From an uncultured Muribaculaceae bacterium (GTDB lineage: Bacteria; Bacteroidota; Bacteroidia; Bacteroidales; Muribaculaceae), in assembly GCA_910586595.1 (NCBI GenBank), contig CAJUJB010000061.1, positions 1 through 13,304 on the forward strand: a stretch of DNA of 13,304 nucleotides. Reading direction: 5' to 3'. Positions 8,184-13,304 of this stretch are shown one piece after another; position 1 is the stretch's first letter, and the number at the start of each line of letters is the position of its first letter. Both the position numbers and the translations under genes were made by a program. Under the pieces are notes generated by a model. It saw only the letters and a list, made by a program, of their open reading frames with translations, searched no databases and was not told the DNA's origin.

Positions 8184-9275
8184 ATGAAGAAAGTATTTAA
8201 AATTTTGCTGTGGGTAGTTGTGGGCCTGGTGTTCTGCGGCACGTTTGTCTTCCTTTACCTAAACTCCAAAGACGAGGAGGCTCGCTATGCCACTGTGCGG
8301 CCCGAGACCGCGACCATTGAAAAATCTACGGTTCTGACCGGCAAGATAGAGCCTCGCGATGAAATTGAAGTAAAACCTCAGATCTCGGGCATCATAAGCG
8401 AGATCGAGGTGGAAGCCGGAGATCTTGTGAAGGAAGGCGACATCATTGCCCGCATCAAAGTGATTCCTGAAGCTTCGCAGCTCTCGTCTGCCCAGAGCCG
8501 GGTGAACGCTGCCGAGATCGAGCTTGCCGATGCCCGCGTGAAGCATGAGCGCGACAAGGCCCTCTACGAGAAGAAGGTCATATCGCGTGAGGAATATGAG
8601 ACATCTGAGAAGACCTGGCTGAAGGCTCAGGAGGAACTCTCGGCAGCGAAGGATGCCTACACCATCGTGCGTGAAGGCGTGTCGCAGTACAATGCCTCGG
8701 AGAGTAATACGCTGGTGCGCGCCACCATCACCGGTCTTGTGCTCGATGTGCCTGTAAAGGTCGGTTCGTCAGTGATCCAGGCCAATACGATGAACGACGG
8801 CACCACAGTGGCCACCATAGCCGATATGAACAATCTTATTTTCCGTGGTAATGTCGACGAGACCGAGGTGGGCTTGCTTCGCGTAGGTCTTCCGATGAAC
8901 ATATCTATCGGAGCAATGCCCGAGCTCAATCCTACGGCAGTGATCGAATATATCTCACCCAAGGGCTCGGACACGAGCGGGGCCAATACATTCGAAATCA
9001 AGGCCGCCCTCCAGCTCGACAGCGCCGAGGGGCTGCGCGCGGGCTACAGCGCCAATGCGTCGGTTATACTTGCCAAGGCCGAGAATTGTCTGGCCGTGCC
9101 CGAAAGTGTGGTTGAATTCGTCGGGGCCGACAGCACATATGTGTATGTGCAGGCTGCCGACAGTGTCTCTTATGAGCGCCGGACCATCACGACCGGTCTA
9201 AGCGACGGCATCCGCATCGAAGTGAAAGAAGGTATCGACTCCACTGCCGTTCTGCGCGGCGAAAAACTGAAATAA
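8184..9275 (+). CDS. MacA-like membrane fusion protein (HlyD/RND-type adaptor)
   Basis: This 363-residue periplasmic adaptor links the inner-membrane permeases to the outer-membrane channel. It has an N-terminal membrane anchor (about 4-26, ILLWVVVGLVFCGTFVFLYL). A split lipoyl domain follows, with EVKPQISGIISEIEVEAGDLVKEGD in the first half and ATITGLVLDVPVKVGSSV in the second. Between the halves is a charged alpha-helical hairpin (about 90-165) that should contact the TolC-like partner. A beta-barrel domain (about 205-290) and a C-terminal membrane-proximal domain complete it. It starts 30 bases after the second permease and ends 3 bases before the channel gene. The architecture fits MacA-type rather than RND adaptors because of the adjacent MacB-type genes. 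Confidence 0.92.
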   Translation: MKKVFKILLWVVVGLVFCGTFVFLYLNSKDEEARYATVRPETATIEKSTVLTGKIEPRDEIEVKPQISGIISEIEVEAGDLVKEGDIIARIKVIPEASQLSSAQSRVNAAEIELADARVKHERDKALYEKKVISREEYETSEKTWLKAQEELSAAKDAYTIVREGVSQYNASESNTLVRATITGLVLDVPVKVGSSVIQANTMNDGTTVATIADMNNLIFRGNVDETEVGLLRVGLPMNISIGAMPELNPTAVIEYISPKGSDTSGANTFEIKAALQLDSAEGLRAGYSANASVILAKAENCLAVPESVVEFVGADSTYVYVQAADSVSYERRTITTGLSDGIRIEVKEGIDSTAVLRGEKLK

Positions 9276-9278
9276 GCC

Positions 9279-10577
9279 ATGAAAGTACTTGTCATCGTTA
9301 CTGCCGCCCTCGCCATAGCCGCCGGGGCGCGGGCCCAGGCATGGAGCATCGACCAGTGTGTCGACTATGCGGTGGAGCACAACAATGAGGTGCGTCAGAG
9401 GCTACTCTCGGCCTATGAGGGTGAACTTGATGTGACCGAGGCAAAAGACCGTTTCCTGCCTAACGTGAGCGGATATTCGTCGCAGAGCTTCAACTTCGGC
9501 CGAGGTCTGACGGCAAACAATACCTACGCCAACCGCAATACGTCGGCGTTTTCGGTCGGGGCACAGTTGTCGTTGCCCATCTTCCAGGGGCTCAGGGCTG
9601 TGCGTCAGCTCGACTACTCCCGCACGAGTCTGCGGGCATTGCTGGAGCGTACGGAGGAAGCCAAAGACAATGTCACGCTCAATGTCATCGGCCAGTATCT
9701 GCAGGCGCTGTATGCCGGCGAGATGCTGCAGGTTGCCCGCCTTAAACTTGACATTTCCCGAGCTGAGCTCGGGCGCCGTCAGCAACTTCTCGAGGCAGGC
9801 AAGATTCCCGAGCTCGATATTTACGAGGCCGCCGCGCAGGTGTCGCAGGACGAACTAAGCGTGGTCACAGCCGAGAACGACAGCACCATCGCTCTGCTTG
9901 ACCTCCGTCAGCTCCTCAACTTGCCCGATAGCTGCGATTTCGCCATCGAGCCACTGCCTGACTCCGACATGCCCTTGTTGGAGCCTGGTGAGGTATTTGC
10001 CAATGCCATGCGCAACAATCACTCGATCCGCGCGGGGCTTATCGAAGAGGAGGCTGCCCGTAAGAATGTGGCCGTGGCAAAGTCGGGCTATATACCCACC
10101 TTGTCGTTCAGTGCCGGCATCGGTACCAACTACTACAAGACCTCGGGCTACGACAATGATTCGTTTAGCCAGCAGATGCGTCATAATTTTGCAAAGCAGA
10201 TCGGGCTATCGCTCAATGTGCCTATCTTCGATGCCTTCAGCACCCGCAACACGGTGCGCCGGGCCAACGCCCGTGTGGCCGCAGCGGCCCTGCAGCTCGA
10301 TGATGCGCGCAATCAGCTCTACAAAGCCATTACCCAGGCCTATACTCAGGCCGTGGCGGCACATAAGAAACACTACACTGCCGGAAGAACAGTAGAGTCG
10401 ACCCGGGCGGCTTTCGACGCCATGCAGGTGAAGTATGACAACGGTAAGGCCAATCCCACCGAGTATGCCAAGGCGAAGACCGACTTTACCTCTGCGCTTG
10501 CTGAAGAGGTGCAGGCCAAATACGAGGCTATACTCCGCGCCCGCATTCTCAACTTCTATAATAAGCAGGGCGAGTAG
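9279..10577 (+). CDS. TolC-family outer membrane efflux channel
   Basis: This 432-residue OEP/TolC-family protein forms the trimeric outer-membrane and periplasmic tunnel of the exporter. It has a signal peptide (about 1-19, VLVIVTAALAIAAGARA, cleavage near ARA|QA). The OEP repeat hallmarks are visible twice: WSIDQCVDYAVEHNNEV with a beta-barrel stretch NVSGYSSQSFNFGRGL, and the second half NAMRNNHSIRAGLIEEEAARKNVAVAKSGYIPTLSFSAG. Long alanine- and glutamine-rich helices follow each half. It is the last gene of the operon and is followed by a hairpin terminator. The length is usual for Bacteroidetes members of the family. Confidence 0.94.
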   Translation: MKVLVIVTAALAIAAGARAQAWSIDQCVDYAVEHNNEVRQRLLSAYEGELDVTEAKDRFLPNVSGYSSQSFNFGRGLTANNTYANRNTSAFSVGAQLSLPIFQGLRAVRQLDYSRTSLRALLERTEEAKDNVTLNVIGQYLQALYAGEMLQVARLKLDISRAELGRRQQLLEAGKIPELDIYEAAAQVSQDELSVVTAENDSTIALLDLRQLLNLPDSCDFAIEPLPDSDMPLLEPGEVFANAMRNNHSIRAGLIEEEAARKNVAVAKSGYIPTLSFSAGIGTNYYKTSGYDNDSFSQQMRHNFAKQIGLSLNVPIFDAFSTRNTVRRANARVAAAALQLDDARNQLYKAITQAYTQAVAAHKKHYTAGRTVESTRAAFDAMQVKYDNGKANPTEYAKAKTDFTSALAEEVQAKYEAILRARILNFYNKQGE

Positions 10578-10600
10578 GGGGGAGCTATTCCATTTTTTTA

Positions 10601-10650
10601 AAATCCCGGAGCTGTAGCTATATGGTAGCTATATCTCCGGGGTTTATTGC
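10601..10650 (+). terminator. Probable hairpin terminator after the exporter operon
   Basis: A long imperfect hairpin starts 23 bases after the tolC-like stop codon. The outer stem is CCCGGAG at 10605-10611 with CTCCGGG at 10635-10641, extended by AAAT/GTTT pairing including one G-T wobble. After a 3x3 internal loop there is an inner stem of TAGCTA (10615-10620) with TAGCTA (10626-10631) around loop TATGG. The following tail, TTTATTGCTTT, is T-rich but interrupted, so efficiency is uncertain. A T-run upstream (10593-10599) and the stem symmetry leave open a structural role on the other strand. Confidence 0.65.
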
Positions 10651-10823
10651 TTTGAGTAAGGTAAATATTGACAATGCTGCACATAATGCATGGTGATATT
10701 GGTGAAAATGGAATGTATTGCTAAAATGTCGTAAAGATTGGTCATTTTGTCCAATAAATTTGCATGTTTGGAATATAGTTAGTTTATTTGTGGTGTAAAA
10801 CAACACCTTAATATCTAATTCCT
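10651..10823 (+). promoter_or_regulatory. AT-rich leader of the RHS gene with a Bacteroidetes -7 like box
   Basis: This gene-free stretch is AT-rich and holds an exact match to the Bacteroidetes -7 consensus TAnnTTTG, TAAATTTG at 10755-10762. A TTG at 10738-10740 could serve as the -33 element, but the 14-base spacer is shorter than usual (about 19), so the promoter call is tentative. A small inverted repeat, GGTGT (10792-10796) and ACACC (10803-10807) with a 6-base loop, lies in the presumed 5' untranslated region and could be an operator or RNA hairpin. No clear Shine-Dalgarno sequence precedes the ATG at 10824. Confidence 0.4.
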
Positions 10824-12785
10824 ATGTGTAAACGATCCATTCTTTCTTTTTTTATCTTCATGTCTGTCTCTCTTTCTTTTCGTGGGGCAGACTACATCCA
10901 CGAGCTTGTGCCGATGGATGCCGGGAAGATAGAGTCCATGACAATGTGGGATTTTTCCAAACTGTCGGCCATTGATGATCACAGTAAAGCCTACGGGAAT
11001 ATTGTAGGCAATGTGATGTATATCGACGTTGACGGTCAATGCAGGGCTTTTCTCTTGAAGGGCGATTCCCTGCTTTACCGTGGCTACAACTCCGGGCGTC
11101 TTGAACGTATGTTGCTTGAAAAAGGTGCTCCGGTCTATTTTCCAACCATGGAATGCGGTGACTCCGTACATTCCGACATCTACGGGCATGGTTATGCAAA
11201 CTTAGATGGCTTAGGCAATATTACGGTGCCTGATGCTGGCTATTCCTATACTGAGAAGCTTTATTACGCCGACGGCGCCAACCCCCGCTACACGGGCTGT
11301 CCTTCGGCCAAGATCAATACATTGGGCGGACGGTATGATTACACCTTCGACGCCCACAACCGCCTTGTGAAGGCAGACTATATATCCGGGCGTCCAAGTG
11401 AGGATTTCTCGACCACATACACTTACGACGCTGCCGGTAATCCTCTTACAGTTAAACGCTACGGAGTGATTGCTCCCGCCTCAAATGGCGGAGAGGTGTT
11501 CGGAGTGCTCGACAACCTCACCTATACCTATGGCGACGGCAATCAGGTGGCTTCCATCTCTACCGAGCCTGAGGGTATAGACTTCTACGGTCGCACTGGT
11601 TATTCCTTAAATGATGGGCGCTACGTATGGAGTCCAGCAGGCAATATGTTGGTTGACTCCTCCAGACGTCTAACATTCTTCATGTATAATTATCGCGCGC
11701 AACCTACCCAGATAAGATACAAAACCGGAACACAGCAAAATCAATATGGAGCAGGAGGAGAACTTCTGTCAACCAGCACAACAACAAATAATGGTATGGG
11801 ATTAATTCGCCGTTACTACTCTGCCGACCGTATTTTTGAAGATGGTAAGTTGCTGTATTCATATTTTCCGGGAGGGTACTTCGATGCAGATGGAGTAGCG
11901 CATTTCACGCACACCGATTATCAAGGCTCCATCATCATGGTCACAGATTCAGATGGTAAGGTGGTGCAACACACTTCTTATTATCCCTATGGCGAACCCC
12001 ATCGTGAGCCAACCGGTCAGCCTTATCTCCACGGAGGCAAAGAGCGACTGGCTCTAACCTCAGATTATCATTACGGTCCACGGCGTTATTTTTCAGCCGC
12101 ATTAATGTGGGAACAACCAGATGCCCACGCAGATAATTATACCCATCATTCCGCCTATTCATATTGCGGAGGGAATCCTATAGGAAGAATGGAAATAGAT
12201 GGCAATGACTATTATATATTTGATAATAATGGATACATTGTTCATCATTCCACTACATCTGACAATGATGAAATAGATGTGATCGGCAACCATGGCTCTT
12301 CTTCTGCAACTTTCCCTCTCGGAACTATTGAAGGTCATTCTTCAATCAGCATTGGCATTACAAAAGATAGACCAAATATAACTACAGGAACAGTTTTAAA
12401 GATTAGAGGAGATGAGAACGGAACTAAGATATTTGAAATGCTGGCAGATAATACATCTGTAGAATACACCAATCTGAAATGTGGTACCGCTGGCAATGAT
12501 GCGCTAAATTTTATAACTTCTTCCCATGAGAAAAGAACCGAAGCCGCCGCCGCTCAATTGGTAAATAATCAACTACAATATGGCTATAATGTACGTGAAC
12601 ATATCCACAATCATCCTTCTGGAAACCCTGTTCCTGGTAGCCGAGATAAAGATACGGTTAAAAATCTTACGGAGATTCTTAAACAGTCCGTGTCTTTTAA
12701 ATTATATGTTTCTCCCGGGATTTATATTCCTTATACGGAAGATTTAAAAAATGATTCTAATAACTATAAGGAGGATCAGCCATGA
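10824..12785 (+). CDS. Secreted YD-repeat/RHS-core protein with C-terminal JAB-like toxin tip
   Basis: This 653-residue protein resembles a short Bacteroidetes polymorphic toxin. A signal peptide (about 1-22, basic CKR then ILSFFIFMSVSLSF) suggests Sec export. A region I do not recognise (about 25-165) precedes a few YD-type repeats (about 168-300), for example YDYTFDAHNRLVKADY and TYDAAGNPLTVKRYG. The RHS-associated core (about 362-459) reads HTDYQGSIIMVTDSDGKVV, YYPYG, HYGPRRYFSAA and AYSYCGGNPIGRMEIDG. The usual final DPDG is EIDG here. The C-terminal ~190 residues are AT-rich and contain EHIHNHPSGNPVPGSRDKD, a JAMM/JAB metal-site motif. Family knowledge points to a JAB-like toxin domain. 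It is far too short to build a large Rhs shell. The next gene overlaps by 4 bases and is the candidate immunity gene. The toxic activity is an inference. Confidence 0.85.
   Translation: MCKRSILSFFIFMSVSLSFRGADYIHELVPMDAGKIESMTMWDFSKLSAIDDHSKAYGNIVGNVMYIDVDGQCRAFLLKGDSLLYRGYNSGRLERMLLEKGAPVYFPTMECGDSVHSDIYGHGYANLDGLGNITVPDAGYSYTEKLYYADGANPRYTGCPSAKINTLGGRYDYTFDAHNRLVKADYISGRPSEDFSTTYTYDAAGNPLTVKRYGVIAPASNGGEVFGVLDNLTYTYGDGNQVASISTEPEGIDFYGRTGYSLNDGRYVWSPAGNMLVDSSRRLTFFMYNYRAQPTQIRYKTGTQQNQYGAGGELLSTSTTTNNGMGLIRRYYSADRIFEDGKLLYSYFPGGYFDADGVAHFTHTDYQGSIIMVTDSDGKVVQHTSYYPYGEPHREPTGQPYLHGGKERLALTSDYHYGPRRYFSAALMWEQPDAHADNYTHHSAYSYCGGNPIGRMEIDGNDYYIFDNNGYIVHHSTTSDNDEIDVIGNHGSSSATFPLGTIEGHSSISIGITKDRPNITTGTVLKIRGDENGTKIFEMLADNTSVEYTNLKCGTAGNDALNFITSSHEKRTEAAAAQLVNNQLQYGYNVREHIHNHPSGNPVPGSRDKDTVKNLTEILKQSVSFKLYVSPGIYIPYTEDLKNDSNNYKEDQP
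12180..12785 (+). other. Exchangeable AT-rich toxin tip with JAB/JAMM-like domain
   Basis: This is the variable C-terminal region of the RHS protein, about residues 453-653. Base composition changes sharply at its start: hand counts give 27 of 60 G+C in 12121-12180 and 16 of 60 in 12181-12240. The JAB-like domain covers roughly residues 525-640. The candidate metal ligands are H595 and H597 (HNHP) and D610, with S606 as the usual conserved serine and E547 (in SVEYTN) as the likely catalytic glutamate. The S606-D610 spacing is one residue longer than the common S-x-x-D. The HNHPSG core resembles RadC, but the context is that of secreted JAB-like toxins. Confidence 0.7.
12768..12774 (+). promoter_or_regulatory. 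Strong Shine-Dalgarno site for the immunity candidate
   Basis: AAGGAGG lies 7 bases before the ATG at 12782, an ideal Shine-Dalgarno site placed inside the end of the toxin reading frame. No other gene start examined in this window has such a match, and Bacteroidetes rarely rely on it. It supports the start chosen for the small downstream gene and strong translation of it. Confidence 0.8.
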
Positions 12786-13304
12786 AAAAGAAACTTTTAA
12801 TCATCATCGGTTTTATATCGCTTTTGATGGCGTTAGACGTACAGGCAAAGATTGTGGAAAAGGAGTTTGTTGTAGGCGAAATTACCGACGTCAAGCTCAA
12901 TGAGTTTATTGATGACGTAATAATCCCAATCGCTCAACAGGCAGGCTTCGACAGTAAATATGATATGATCTCGATTACTTCTATTAGAATTTGGGATGAT
13001 GAGAAAGGGATTTATCTTCCTGGAGTAGACGTGTATATGCATAATGGCTGGACTACTCTAACAACTAATGGCCATCCCAAAACCGAATATATCATATTAA
13101 AAGATAAATACGAAATACAATATTACGACCGCTGGGATTCAACTTTTGTAAAGAGTACTCCTCTAAAGAAAAAAGTTGTCAGACACGAATGTGATGATGA
13201 TGATATAGTGTGCCGATTGACAATAAATGACGATATTGTCCAATGGATATTGTATAAAGATAATGGTGAGTGGCATGTATCAAAAATCTACTCTTATTAT
13301 CTGA
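12782..13304 (+). CDS. Candidate immunity protein with signal peptide (3' truncated)
   Basis: This reading frame is open from ATG 12782 to the window end (174 codons with no stop), so the gene is cut at its 3' end. The start is fixed by an ATGA overlap with the toxin stop codon and a strong Shine-Dalgarno site. The product has a signal peptide (about 1-22, KKKLLIIIGFISLLMALDVQA, cleavage after VQA) and then a mixed alpha/beta-looking mature domain rich in acidic and aromatic residues. It has two cysteines flanking an acidic run (C137-DDDDIV-C144). I recognise no family. Its position directly behind a toxin tip and its matching low GC make it the probable cognate immunity protein, acting in the periplasm if the signal peptide is real. 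A second effector or an accessory protein is possible. Confidence 0.75.
   Translation, partial: MKKKLLIIIGFISLLMALDVQAKIVEKEFVVGEITDVKLNEFIDDVIIPIAQQAGFDSKYDMISITSIRIWDDEKGIYLPGVDVYMHNGWTTLTTNGHPKTEYIILKDKYEIQYYDRWDSTFVKSTPLKKKVVRHECDDDDIVCRLTINDDIVQWILYKDNGEWHVSKIYSYYL

Noticed and set aside
12600..12653. HNHPSG motif as evidence of a RadC DNA-repair-type protein
   Set aside because: The rest of the RadC fold and its neighbours are absent. The motif sits at the end of a secreted RHS protein, where JAB-like toxin domains are known.

Overview
The window looks like one end of a metagenome-assembled contig from a Bacteroidales bacterium, most likely a gut Muribaculaceae-type organism. This is inferred from the gene families (a Bacteroidetes-type LptC next to a CNNM/HlyC protein, a GH89 lipoprotein, a signal-peptide-bearing YD-repeat/RHS protein), the near absence of Shine-Dalgarno sites, and the GC-rich codon use of the first 12 kb. 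The first 28 bases are not genomic: they match the Illumina TruSeq read-2 adapter.

Layout. (1) Positions 29-2678 are an envelope-biogenesis block on the + strand: the C-terminal part of an outer-membrane beta-barrel protein, lptC (periplasmic/inner-membrane component of LPS export), and a CNNM/CorC-HlyC family membrane protein with a CBS pair. (2) Positions 2725-4902 encode a GH89 alpha-N-acetylglucosaminidase lipoprotein with both catalytic glutamates, closed by a strong intrinsic terminator at 4922-4950. (3) Positions 5028-10577 are a compact five-gene operon for a MacAB-TolC-like tripartite exporter: ATPase, two separate MacB-type permeases, membrane fusion protein and TolC-like outer membrane channel. 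A probable hairpin terminator lies at 10601-10650. (4) Positions 10824-13304 hold a polymorphic-toxin-like module. It comprises a short secreted YD-repeat/RHS-core protein whose AT-rich C-terminal tip carries a JAB/JAMM metallopeptidase-like motif (HxHP), and an overlapping gene for a small signal-peptide-bearing protein that is the candidate immunity factor. That second gene is cut by the window end.

The most interesting part is the last module. GC content drops from about 45-57% to about 27-32% exactly where the RHS core ends (near 12180), and stays low through the immunity candidate. This is the expected mark of toxin-tip plus immunity exchange by recombination. The immunity candidate is translationally coupled (ATGA overlap) and has the only textbook Shine-Dalgarno site I noticed before a gene in the window. 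No tRNA, rRNA, CRISPR array or insertion sequence was seen. All genes are on the + strand.
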